A stretch of 64,000 nt of DNA from Dugong dugon. Taxonomy: Eukaryota; Chordata; Mammalia; Sirenia; Dugongidae. The notes under the pieces were generated by a model, which had not been told where the DNA came from, made no database searches, and was given only the letters and a program-made list of their open reading frames with translations. A program made the translations under genes and the position numbers. Where the stretch lies: contig CM057469.1 of the NCBI GenBank assembly GCA_030035585.1, positions 113,190,650 through 113,254,649 on the forward strand. The letters run 5' to 3'. Positions 12,708 to 23,954 of this stretch are shown in pieces; the first letter of the stretch is position 1, and each line of letters begins with the position of its first letter.

Positions 12708-13501
12708 TTGGCTGGGGTTATGGGTTGACACAAACTCGCTTGCTGAAAGTGAAGAAGACTTGAAAGACTTACTGATGAAAATCAAAGACTATCACCTTCA
12801 GTTTGGAGTACACCTCAACATAAAGAAAACAAAAATCCTCACAAATTCACCAATAAACAACATCATGATAAATGGAGAAACTATGGAAGTTGTCAAGGAT
12901 TTCATTTTACTTGGATCCAGAATCAATGCCCGCGGAAACAGTAGTCAAGAAATCAAACGACGTATTGCATTGGGCAAATCTGTTGCAAAAGATCTCCTTA
13001 AAGTGTTAAAAATCAAAGATGTCACTCTGAGGACTAAGTTACCCCTGACCCAGCCCATGGTATTTTTAATCGCCTCTTATACAGGTGAAAGTTGGACAAT
13101 GAATAATGAAGACTGAAGAAGAATTGACACTGTTGAACTATGGTGTTGGTGAAAAATATTGAACATACTATGGACTGCCAGCAGAGCAAACGAATCTGTC
13201 TTGGAAGAAGTATAGCCAGAATGCTCCTTAGAAGCAAAAACGGTGAGACTTTGTCTTATGTACTTTGGATATGTTATCAGGAGGGACCAGTTCCTAGAGA
13301 AAGACACCATGCTTGGTAAAACAGACCATCAGCGAAAAACAGGAAGACCCTCAAAGAGACAGACTGACATAGTGGCTGCAACAATGGGCTTAAACATAGC
13401 AATGATTGTGAGTATGGCACAGGACCAGGCAGTGTTTCGTTTTGTTGTACATTGGGTCGCTATGAGTCAGAAAAACTTGATGGCACCTAACAACAACAAC
13501 A
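12708..13501 (+). mobile_element. RTE LINE, 3' part with RT C-terminal remnant
   Basis: About 790 bp of the RTE element. The open frame 12760-13116 encodes the RT thumb/connection region (LNIKKTKIL, VVKDFILLGSRINARGNSSQ, EIKRRIALGKSVAKDLL, then YTGESWTMN). The GAAGAC-TGA codon after MNNED ends it. The catalytic YADD region just upstream is degraded (GTTATGGGTTGACACAA). It ends GGCACCTAACAACAACAAC. Family role: reverse transcriptase for RTE and its SINEs. Dead copy, 5'-truncated. Confidence 0.93.
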
Positions 13502-14442
13502 GCAAAGAAGGTAATAATACATCTAAAATTATTGCACAGAGGTCTTACAAAAATCAGTATGTTTTTCACAAAAATCAGTATGTTTTTCATGAGGTTTTCT
13601 AGCTGGTTAAATAAAGGTGCTACTGGGGCTATTGTTTGGAACCATGATCACTTGTGGGAAAGGAGATGTGATTCCAAGAAAGAAGCCTTTATCCTCCTCT
13701 TCATGAAAAGGAGAATGATGTAATTTTAGAGAGTATCTATTAGAGCTCTCAATGATCAAATCTGGCTGGGCTGACTGAATATGGCTAACTTCAATAGCTC
13801 GTTGAGATCAAGGAATAAAGGGAACATAAGTAAAAAGATCTATTGTTAAATGGTTATTTAGACAGTTAGACACCAGCGTATAATTTATTAGGGCAGCAAA
13901 TTCAGAGAAGTCCTATTCAGGTGGGAAATATAAATACACTCCATGGAAATATAAATGAATAGTGTACTCTAGTTAAAAATAAGGTAAATCCTAACAAATT
14001 AGTAGAGGAAGAAGAACTTAGCAGAAACACATACTGTAATGAAATAAAAACTAAAGAAATCTTAAATGTAAGAGCCAGGAGGAATTATAATCTGCTTAGA
14101 AATTGCTTGGGCTTAACCAACCTCAAAGAACAAAGAAATGCTGAGGAATTTTTAGATTGAAGCATGGAGTGGTTAACATCTGTGTCATAAAGTCATTGGA
14201 GACAGATGTCATTTAATGTGCCATATATGTAAGGATACTAAGGTTTGTAAGTCTAATGGCAATGGCAAAGCAGAGATAATGTTACAATTCCTCCAACCTA
14301 CAGCATGCAATGGGGGTAATGATTGGACAAATAGAAGTAGGACTGAGAAATTTGAGAGAGTATTTTATTTAGCTGATTTGTGTATATGATTTTTGAATGA
14401 TTTTCCTAGCAACCCTCAATCATATAGAATTTATTTTACAGA
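13502..14442. other. Unassigned intergenic sequence
   Basis: No recognised repeat or gene. A 21-bp unit (CAAAAATCAGTATGTTTTTC core) is tandemly duplicated at 13547-13588. The remainder is AT-rich without long open frames. Confidence 0.4.
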
Positions 14443-14460
14443 AAGCCTCTAAGACCAAAG

Positions 14461-14675
14461 TTTATTAGTGCTTACTAGTGGTAGGAAGGAGGGGGAAACA
14501 GAGGCGTTATTATTTGGGAAGCACTGAGTTTCTGTTTATGGTGGTGAAAAATTTGTAACGATTTTTTGCGATGGTTGCACAATATGATTAATGTAATTGG
14601 TGTCACTAAATTAGAGACATGAAAAATATTGAATAGGCAAATATTATGTTATATATATATTTTAAACAGTAAAAG
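14461..14675 (+). mobile_element. L1 3' end, 215 bp, 5'-truncated
   Basis: L1 3'-terminal sequence (GATGGTTGCACAATATGATT, GTAATTGGTGTCACTAAATT, TATTATGTTATATATATATT). Flanked by AAGCCTCTAAGAMCAAAG at 14443-14460 and 14676-14693, an 18-bp duplication with one mismatch. Confidence 0.88.
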
Positions 14676-14693
14676 AAGCCTCTAAGAACAAAG

Positions 14694-15002
14694 ACAACAT
14701 GACAGATATATTCAAAATTATAGGAGATACAAAGAAACCTAAAGTGTAGAAACTGATAAGACTTTACTAGGAGAGAAGAGGCCCACAGCATTTTTTTTTT
14801 TTTTTAAAGTCCTGGACTAGGAGAAGAATTCTCTACAGATGGATACACAGAGAAATCAGCCAAATTTTTATTAATGTACTTCTGAATGTCTCATCTGGGC
14901 TGCTGTGATGGTTTAGGATCCTGAGGAGTCTCCAGCTGCAGAAGTCTGAACCTGTCTTCCAAACCTTTTCCATGGGCCTTCACAAAATTCATGAAGTCGT
15001 AT
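14694..15002. other. Unassigned intergenic sequence
   Basis: Nothing recognised except a 15-base T run at 14791-14805. Confidence 0.4.
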
Positions 15003-15440
15003 TCTAGTTTCCTAAGACTGCTGTTACAAATTAACTACTATGAACTTGATGGCCTAAAATAACAGAGATATATTCTCTCACAGCTCTGGAGGCCAAAATT
15101 ATGAAATAAACATCCCTTCCAGGATGCACTCTGCCAAGGCTTTAGGGAAGAATCCTTCCTTGATCCTTACAACTTCTGGTGACTGCGGGCTGCAAAACTT
15201 GAATACCGGCACCTGTCTTCACATGGATTTCTTCTTTTCTGTATATGTCTTCTACTTTTCTGTCTCTCCTAAAGAAAATTGTCATAGGATTTAGGACTTA
15301 CTTGGATAATCCAGGATGGTTTCATATTAAAAGCCTTAATTAAATCTTTAAAGATTCTTTTCCAAATAAGGTCACGTTCAAGTTTACAGAGGTTAGGACA
15401 TGAACATATCTCTTGGGGTGCCAGTCTTTAACCTGCAAAA
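15003..15440 (-). mobile_element. MaLR (MLT1-class) LTR
   Basis: Reverse-oriented solo LTR of the mammalian apparent LTR retrotransposon group. CTAGTTTCCTAAGACTGCTG starts it, then CTCACAGCTCTGGAGGCCAA, TGTCTTCACATGG, and AGGTTAGGACATGAACATAT towards the far end. No internal region is attached. The open frame at 15340-15573 is incidental. Confidence 0.75.
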
Positions 15441-15619
15441 AGCGATATGCCAAAGTTAAGAGCAAGGCAGAAGAACTAAGTGAAATCCCTTCTAAATATG
15501 TCAGTCCTGCAGTAACTATAAGGTAGTGACTTCCAAAGACCGAGAGAAGGTCAGAAGAGCTGATGAAAATCAAAAGTTAGCTCTTTCAAAAAATCGTTAA
15601 AATTTATAAACCCCTAGAT

Positions 15620-16214
15620 TGAAGTTGTCAAGGATTTCATTTTACTTCTATCCACAATCAACATTCATGGAAACAACAGTCAAGAAATCAAAAGACGTAT
15701 TGCACTCGGCAAATCTGCTGCAAGGGACCTCTTTAAAATGTTAAAAAGCAAAGATGTCACCTTGAAGACTAAGGTGCACCTGACCTAAGCCATGGTGTTT
15801 CAATCGCCTCATATGTATGCGAAAGCTGGACAATAAATAAAGAAGACTGAAGAAGAATTGACTCCTTTGAATTGTGGTGCTGACTAAGAAGAATATTGAA
15901 TATACCATGGTTTGCCAAAAGAACAAACAAACCTGTCTTGGAAGAAGTACAACCAGAATGCTCCTTAGAAGCAAAGATGGTGAGACTACATCTCCAATAT
16001 GTTGGACATGTTATTAGGAGGGATCAGCCCTAGAGACGGACATCATGCTTGATAAAGTAGACGGTCAGTGGAAAAGAAGAAGACCCTCAATGAGATGGAC
16101 TGACCCAGTGGCTGTGACAATGAGCTCAAGCACAACAGGACCAGGCAGTGTTTTGTTCTCTTGTATATGGGGTTGCTATGAGTCAGAACCAACTAGATGG
16201 CACCTAACAATAGC
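15620..16214 (+). mobile_element. RTE LINE 3' fragment inside old L1
   Basis: Begins GAAGTTGTCAAGGATTTCAT and ends GGCACCTAACAATAG. It carries the same RT-thumb-to-3'-end region as 12900-13501 but with more stops (for example GACCTAAGCC). Flanking L1 sequence is continuous across the insertion. Confidence 0.93.
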
Positions 16215-18722
16215 AAGCCTGTCTAATCAGGGAAAAGAGAGAAGAATGAGAGGGGACTTCATTATAAAGCTTATAAATATTAAAGGATAATAAGAGAATG
16301 TTATGAAAAACATTACGGCAATACCTACAACCACCTAGATGAAATGGATAGATTTTTTGAAAGACATAGATTACCAAAAGTTTCTCAAAAAGAAATAGAA
16401 AAACTAAATAGCCTTATAGCAATTTAAAAAGATGATTTCATAGTAAAAAGTCTTCCAAAAGTTTTTGAAAACTATAGGCCAACATGGCTTCAAAAGTGAA
16501 TCCTATCAAATAGTTCAGGAAAAAAAAAAAAACAATTATGTACTTACCCTTTTGGAAAATAAGGTAGGAAGAATTACTTCCTTATTCATTTTTATGAGGT
16601 TGTAATTATCCTCATAACAAAACTAGGAAAAGACTTAACAAGAAGAGCAAAATACATACAAGTATCTAAGTGTAGATGAAAAAAAAAGTATTAAAAATAA
16701 TATACCTAAAAGGAAAATATGACAAAGTGAAGTTTACTCTAGAAATGTAAGTTTTTTTTGACTTTTGGAAAATCAGTCGATACAATTCATCACCTTAATA
16801 GAGAAAGGACAAATACCAAAGAATTATTTTAATGGAAGCAGAAAATGCATTAAACAATCTAATTTTTTACCCAATTATGGTAGAAATTATCAGCAACTAC
16901 AAATAGAAGGAAATATATTCTATGATGAACTTCTCCAAAAAATGTAGAGTTAACATCATAATTAATGATGAAATATTGAATGCTTTTTTCCAAAGCAAGA
17001 AGGTCTACTTTCATTACTCCTGTTTAGCATTGTTCTGTATATCCCAGCCATTGCAATAAGGGAAAGGGGGGGAAGGTGGGGGGCATGAAGATTACAAAAC
17101 AAAATGTTAAACTGTAATCATTTGCAGACACCATGATTGTGTGTAGAAAACCCTATATAATCTACAAAGAATAACGAGAACGAATCGAATAAACCAGCAT
17201 TCATTCCTTTGGACTTCATCATCTCTGGACTTAAACTTGCAAGACGATTTCATCTTTGAACTTTCATTTCTCCCTGGGAATTTGATAATGAGAGAGGATT
17301 TCTGTTCACATTTGAGGTAGTTCTATATTTTGAGATTTTATTATTAGAATATCTTAATATTTTCATTCAGTCTTACAAGCTGTGTTAGACAACGTAACTG
17401 GACATAACTTGGGATGAAAGGGAAAATAGAACAAAGAATATTCAGCCTTTGGGGGAAAAATAAATAAAATAAATCAGTAATTACACAGGATTCAACATCA
17501 ATATATAATAATTTGTTGTGTTTCTGTAAACTAGATGTTGATTTTTCCCATACTGATTTATAAATTTAACACAACTTCAATCAAAATCCCAGCAGAGATT
17601 TTCTGTAGAAATTACCAAGGTCTTTCTAACATTCTATGGAACGAAAACAATTTAGAGTAGCCAAAACAGTTTTGCAAAAGAAGAATAAAATTGGAAATCT
17701 TGCATTAACTGAATTAAATATTTGCTGTGAATCTACAATAAGCAAGACAACATAATTTTGCCAAAAGGATAGAAATGGAGATCAGTGGAAGGAAATAAAG
17801 TCCAGAATTAGTACTACACATAAATTTTTCAATAGATTTTTGACAAATATGCTAAGAAAATTCAGTGGGAAATTTCAAAAAGTGGTGCTCAATAACTGGA
17901 TTATATTTACAGAACAAACAAACAAAAATCAACTCCTATTTCATACCATCCACAAAAACTAACTTAAATGGATAAAAAATTTAAATGTGAACTGCGAAAC
18001 AATAAAACCTTTAAAAAACAGCATTATATTGTTAAAAATTATTTTTACAACATAAAAATTAACTTAAAATTCATCATAGACCTAAGCAATAAAGTAATAA
18101 AATTTTTAAAAAATCTTTTCCACCTAACATAGACAAAGATTTTATAGATAGGATGCAAAAAGCATGAACTATTTTAAAAAATGATAAATTGAAATTTATC
18201 AAAATTAAAACGTTAGCTCTTTGAAAGACACCATTAAGAAAATGAAAAAGTAAGCTACAGACTGTGACGAAGTGTGTATAACATGTACAAGTATATTGCA
18301 TCCAGATGTTATTGGAAAAACCTCTTCAAGAATTAGGAGAAAACACAATTTAAAAATGGGCTAAAAAATGTGAACAGACATACAAAAAAGATAGGTATAT
18401 AAATACACAAAAAAATGATCAACATAGTTATTCATCAGGAAAACTGCAAATTAAAATACTATGAAATGTCTCTAGACACACAGTAGAAGAAATAAAGACT
18501 GATAATACCAAATGTTGGTCAGGATACGAAGCAACTAGAATTCTCGTACATTGCTGATGGGATTGTTAAATAGTATAGCCATATTACAGAAAGCAGTTTG
18601 AAAGTTTTTTTTATGAAAAAGTTTAACATACATCTGCCATAAAATTCAGCAGTCCCATTAATTTACTCAAGAAAAATAAAAACATATGTCCATACAAATA
18701 TTTTTACTGGGATGTTCATACC

Positions 18723-18893
18723 AAAACCAAAACACCAAATCTGTTGCAGTAGAGTTGATTCCAACTCATAGTGACCCTGTAGGACAGAGCAGAACTGTCC
18801 CATAGAGGGTCCAAGGAGCACCTGATGGATGCAAACTGCCGACCTTTCAGTTAGCAGCTGTAGCTCTTAACCAATACGCTACCAGGGTTTCCA
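18723..18893 (-). mobile_element. AfroSINE
   Basis: Reverse copy inside old L1. Near-duplication GGATRTTCATA on both sides (18712-18722 left; about 18894-18904 right). Confidence 0.93.
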
Positions 18894-19011
18894 GGATATT
18901 CATAGCAGCTTTATATATAATAGCTCTGAATTGGAAAACACAAAAAACAAATGGTCATCAAGAGTGAACTGATGAATGAATGATGGTATATTTATACAGT
19001 GGAATAAAACA

Positions 19012-19187
19012 AAAAACAAAAAAACCCAAAACCAAACCCGTTGCCTTCTGGTTGATTCTGACTCATAGCGACCCAAGGTAGAACTGTTTCATAGAGTTTC
19101 CAAGGGGGGGTGCTGGTGGATTTGAACTGCTGACCTTTTGGTTAGCAGCCATAGCACTTAACCACTATGCCATCAGGCTTTCCTTAC
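19012..19187 (-). mobile_element. AfroSINE
   Basis: Reverse copy: tail CCGTTGCCTTCTGGTTGATT, head AACCACTATGCCATCAGGCT. Near-duplication ACAGTGRAATA on both sides. Confidence 0.93.
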
Positions 19188-19684
19188 AGTGAAATACTAC
19201 TCAGCAATTAAAGGGAACCAGTTACTGGTACATGAAACAACGCTGTTTTGGGGTACATGAAATAACATGGATGTATCTAAAAAATATTATGCAGAGAGAA
19301 AAAGCTATACCCAGAAGTGTTCCATATGATTCAATTTATGTGACATTTTAGAAGAGGTACAACTAAGCAAACTGAGGGTTTCTTGGGGCTAGGGTTGAGG
19401 GGTTTTGACTACAAAGTAGCACAAAGGAACTTTGTGGGGTGATGGAAATGCTCTAAATAGTGATTGTGTTTGGAATTACATGGTTAGGTACATTTGTCCA
19501 AACTCATTGAACCCTACACTTAAATACAAGTCTCCCAAGTTATTGAGATCCACATGTTTTTCTGATCACACTTTAAAAAAATACAGGCTTATTGGAAAGA
19601 AGTTAACTATGTGTTTTCGGGTAGAAAGTGTATATGGATGTGTGATGGTCAAGAAGGTTAGGGGATATTGTAGTCATCGACCTC

Positions 19685-19840
19685 ATATTCCAGATCTGCC
19701 ATTTTGAAGCTGTGATACACTGACAAGTCACTTAAACTCTTTCTTGTTCACGAGAGGAAAAGGATCATATGTATTCCTGAGGTTTATTGTACTGATTAAA
19801 GCTGTGATGTTTATTTGGCATCCAGAGCTATGGAAGCATA
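19685..19840 (+). repeat. MIR fragment (probable)
   Basis: Pattern TGCCATTTTGAAGCTGTGAT ... ACAAGTCACTTAAACTCTTT ... matches the MIR middle segment. Diverged and without clear ends. Confidence 0.5.
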
Positions 19841-20117
19841 TAAGGCACATTAAATGTTACTTATCTCTCTTCTTTGCCTTGTTTTGAAGACAGCAAATGC
19901 ATTCTTAAACTTCATTCATATGTTTAAGGTGGGGATGGTATCTATGTTAAAAAAAAATATTTCTGGATAATCTCTCATAAATTTTAAACGGAGGAAAAGT
20001 AATGGCCTGTCCTTTGCTATCAGTATTACCTCTCACCTATTTCACAGTGACGTCAATTTTTGTGACATAAATGTTTAAGATTCTGGGTATGGCATGGCTA
20101 AGGAAGAGTTTTTCATT

Positions 20118-20205
20118 TCTTCCTTCCTTACTCCCTTCTTTCCCTCCTTCCTTCTGTCCTTCCCTTCCTCTCCCGCTCTCTCTCCTTTTCTCTAGTTCTC
20201 CTTTT
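20118..20205. repeat. Pyrimidine-rich low-complexity tract
   Basis: TTCC/CTTCC-rich run. The open frames on both strands here (20037-20271) are composition artefacts. Confidence 0.9.
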
Positions 20206-20689
20206 GTCCTAACTGATTTGAATAAAGGTTTAAACTGTGATCTGAGCTTTCTTGTTTCCACTTCTCTTTAATATAATTTCAGGGGTGACCGAATGATAGC
20301 TCTACTTTTCTATTTTGGCTGGCATAACACTACCCAGCTAAAGAGCTCCCTCTAGATATGGGTCAAGCCCTAAAAAAATTCATATAGATTATTTTATCTA
20401 TGTGACATAGTGAGGTACATTGAAACCCACTGAAGTGATTCTTCACTGTTATAAATTGAGTTTATAGTAGAGTTAGGAATTCATCCTAAATTTCTCAGTT
20501 TGAACTTTCCTTTGGCTTGCTAGCTTTTATTTATTTATTTTTTTAACACCCAGGGAGGAATAGTGTTGCCATTACTAAACTCAAATTTCGTTTCTGTCAC
20601 CTTCAGGTGTTTGGTTATTGCCTGTTTATTAGTATTTGCTTTTGATTCAGGTTTATTGTTTCATTATCCTGCAATCTGCACATACTATA

Positions 20690-20935
20690 CCAGTCAAATG
20701 TATCTCTCCTCAGTCTCCCTGCAAACAACTTCTCCTCCCACCTCTCTGCTTTGAGTCATGTAGTCTCTTCAACCTGGGACACTCTTTTTTATCAGTTTAA
20801 ATGCTTCTCATTATTCAAGACCTTTTTCAGTCTCCCAGTTTCCTACAGGAAAGGTTCTTCAGTTCTCTAACCGTCTCTGAACTCCTGCTGTATTTATAGA
20901 TGAGACCACAGTGCAGCACTCTAATTACATACAGA
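20690..20935 (+). repeat. L2 LINE 3' fragment
   Basis: CTCAGTCTCCCTGCAAACAA, then AACCTGGGACACTCTTTTTT, ATTATTCAAGACCTTTTTCA and a TGCTGTATTTATAGATGAG segment follow the order seen in L2 3' regions. Confidence 0.55.
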
Positions 20936-22079
20936 ATGTCAGAGTCGGAAGTGATCTTAGAAATCATTTAGCCTAATGCCTTTGTTCCCGGAGAAGGAAA
21001 ACGAGCACAGGGTGCAATCTGGGAGAGAGGCAGGACATGCTCTTAGAGAGTGGGCTGGCCCAAGATCTTGATATGGCACTGATGTTATCCAGGATGCTAA
21101 TAGCCTGCTGTTAAGAGGGACGGACCTAGATGTGGTTTAGCACTGAGAAGAGTGATCAAGTTTAGACTCATTGACAGGGACGGGGGAGAGAACAGGTTTG
21201 GTAGTTAACACGAGATGAACTGACAGATTGGAGAGGAACAGTGGGGTTTTGGTGCTGTTATGCAAACACCAGCAGCCACAGCAACTCTCTAGAATGCTGG
21301 CACCTTACTGACAGTGGTAGAATCATGCAGAGCCAGAGGGAAAATGAGGCACAGGTTCACTGGGCATGTTTATTCTTTTAAAAACCATTTTAGAGCAAGA
21401 TTTTTAAAAATAAATCATTTCATTAGGTCAACAGATATTTATTGAAGGATAACTAAGAAGTAACCAAATTTTAAAAGCTGTGGAGATGGGAATTCAAATA
21501 AAAGAAACAACATAAAGAAAATAAAATGTGGTACAAAGGAGGAAGGTGAGGGGGGCTTGGATTTAGAGGGAAATCTCAACCGCATGGTATGAAAGAAAAA
21601 GTGAAGGAACTTGGAATGAGTTTCTAGATCAATAGAGATACACTGAGTACACTTTTACTCTGTGTGGACTGTGCATGTATTAAACAGGGACAAACTGAGG
21701 AAATTGCTGACCTGTTACAAGTGAAGCAATGTCTGTCTCACTGGAATTGAACCATTTCCGTTCTGGCTCCCATGACATCATTTTGGCCAGTTTACTCCCA
21801 TCTCTCTGGTGTCACCTTCTTCTCAATGTCTGTCTGAGTTGTCTCCCTAGACTAATTCTCTGTCCAGAATCATTTTGTTTTCTCTAGCTCTCCTCTTTCT
21901 CTAAATGATGCCATTCATTTGTATAATTTTAAAAATTAGATATTCTGTATGCTAAAGACTCTCTTTTTTATATCTCTGTACTTTGATTCACCTCTCAGTT
22001 GCAGATTTGTATAGACAAACATACAGTGTATTTATATATACAACTGTCCCCTGAACATATCCAGTTATAAATCTCTACG
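20936..22079. other. Unassigned, with possible ancient repeat at 20937-21010
   Basis: 20937-21010 (AGAGTCGGAAGTGATCTTAG ... GGAGAAGGAAAACGAG) looks like a common ancient mammalian interspersed repeat whose family I cannot name. The rest has no gene or repeat I can recognise. Confidence 0.35.
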
Positions 22080-22955
22080 GACTTAGTAAACCTTAATGTC
22101 CCTTTCTCCAAAATTGTGCTTCACCTTAATCATTTTAGTAACAACACTAACATCCATCATAAACCAAAACCCAACAAGTTATCTTTGATTTCTCCTGATT
22201 CTCAATCCCTCACATCCAATTAATCAGCAATCTTATCTCATTCTAAAATATATCTTCAACTGGCCCACTTATTTATATCTTTTCTGGTACCCAACTAGTC
22301 TGAGGACTTCTCATAGTTCTCCTGTAGCACATCAATAGCTTCATGTCTGTTCCTGCTGCTTCTAGTGTGGTCGGTCTCTAATCCGTTCTCCACGGAGCCT
22401 TCATTATATCTCACAACCCTGCGTCTTCAACAGCTTCCCACCGAACCAGATCAAATCTAGACTCACTACCATAGCCTGCAAGGCCTACATGATCTGGCCT
22501 AATCTGTCTGTGACCATTCTCACTGAGCTCCATCCACAATGGGCCTCCTTTTCAATCCTTGAACAACCCAGCTGTTTACTGCCTCAGGACTTTGGTACAT
22601 GCTGTTTCCTCTGTCTAGGATGCTCATTGTGTGGTGCTCTTTATGGCTGAGTTCCTCTCACACTTCAAGTCCCAGTTAAAACTTCATCTCTTTAGAGAAG
22701 ACATTCCTAAGTGTCCATCCCCCATGCATGGATGCATAGGTTTTCACTTGCACATCACTCTGCTTTTGTCCTTCAGGGCATTCATGAAAATCTGCAATTA
22801 TATATTAATTATGAACTTGGATATTATCTGTCTCTCCTGACTATGTTATAAGGTTCCCGAAGGCAGAGGTCCTTCTATTCCGTTCACTGGGACATAAAAC
22901 AGATGCTTACACAAAGGAAATGCTCAATAAACACTTATTAAATGAATCAGAAAGC
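22080..22955 (+). repeat. L2 LINE, long 3' portion
   Basis: The typical L2 3' succession is present. CTTTGATTTCTCCTGATTCT comes first, then AAGGCCTACATGATCTGGCC, TGGTACATGCTGTTTCCTCT, TCTTTAGAGAAGACATTCCT, and the terminal GAAATGCTCAATAAACACTT. The open frame at 22631-22840 lies in this non-coding part. Confidence 0.8.
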
Positions 22956-23320
22956 CGCAGACTTACGTTTTATAAGAAATTATGCCAGCAAAACTTCTCC
23001 AGATACAATAACAGCTTTTAGCTAGAAACATTGAGCTAAACACAAAAACAACAGAAGTGATTTTGAGCTTATTTTATTTATTTTAATATGAATCCAATAA
23101 CTTTGTGTTTAACACCACAGGCAAAACATCTTCCAAGTAATACTGAGGGCTTCAGCTGCATGAAAGAGTATGGAAGGAGAGAGTGCTATTATTGCTATGC
23201 TAAGGCTTAAAAAAAACAAAAAAAACAAATTCAAGATACTTCTTTTAGAAGCTGTTTTCCAAATGCCAAACTGAAAAGTATTTTCTAGAGGGTACTGTGG
23301 TTAATTTGAAGGGATCCAAG
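22956..23320. other. Unassigned intergenic sequence
   Basis: AT-rich, with an A-rich tract near 23211-23230. No gene or repeat recognised. Confidence 0.4.
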
Positions 23321-23396
23321 AACCAAAAAACATAAACCTGTTGCTGTCGACTTCAACTCACGGTGACCCCATGTGTGTTAGAGTAGAACTGTGCTC
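23321..23396 (-). mobile_element. AfroSINE tail fragment
   Basis: Reverse-oriented tail and body only (CCTGTTGCTGTCGACTTCAA, GGTGACCCCATG, AGAGTAGAACTGTGCTCC). The head half is missing. Confidence 0.8.
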
Positions 23397-23452
23397 CAGG
23401 ACCTCTCCTGTAGCTCAAAAGATTAACGTGCTTGACTGCTAACCGAATGCTG
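23397..23452 (+). mobile_element. AfroSINE head fragment
   Basis: Plus-oriented head only: GTAGCTCAAAAGATTAACGT then TTGACTGCTAACCGAATGCT. It abuts the reverse tail fragment directly, giving an inverted chimera. Confidence 0.65.
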
Positions 23453-23954
23453 AGAATAAAGTTTGCATATTGTAGACAGTTGTTAAAACATTGGTTGCCA
23501 AAACTATTGAGTTGAATTGAATGGAGTGAGGGAGTCACAGAAGTGCATGGAAATAGAGTCCATGGAAGAAAGGACCATACAAATTCACTTGTTGCCAGTA
23601 AGTCAGCAAACTAGTTAAAAGTCTGGATTTGTAAAAAAAGACAGAAATTAAAAACAAATTAAAAAGGTAAGAATTTTGAATTATGTCAAGAGGCTAAAGT
23701 TATAAACATGATGCCACAAATAATTAAGGGGGGAAAAAAAACACGTCCAAAGAGATCATCATTTTTTTTAATCTAGAAGAATGCTTATCATAGAGTAAAA
23801 AGTACAATAATATTGTTAATAGATTGATACAAAAAGCTATGATTAAAAGAACATAAAATGTGGTGGGAAATCATTAAGATATTAGCGCTAAAGGATGAGT
23901 CAGTAATGTCTTGAGAACTGTCTTAAAACAAATAAGATTTTAAATGAGTTTTTT
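23453..23954. other. Unassigned intergenic sequence
   Basis: A/T-rich, no gene or recognised repeat. The 61-codon open frame at 23353-23538 spans SINE pieces and is not a gene. Confidence 0.4.

Larger units (their letters stand above)
15441..19545 (+). mobile_element. Old L1, ORF2 through 3' UTR, degenerate
   Basis: Plus-strand ancient L1 with many stops. ORF2 linker (GAAAATCAAAAGTTAGCTCT at 15565) is followed by the RTE insertion, then RT-region sequence (16216-17200; AGCATTGTTCTGTATATCCC at 17027), downstream ORF2 (17470-18500) and 3' UTR (to GAACCCTACACTTAAATAC near 19528). It is interrupted by an RTE (15620-16214) and two reverse AfroSINEs (18723-18893 and 19012-19187). No intact frame. 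Confidence 0.85.

Noticed and set aside
20037-20271. Overlapping open frames on both strands
   Set aside because: Artefact of a TTCC low-complexity tract.
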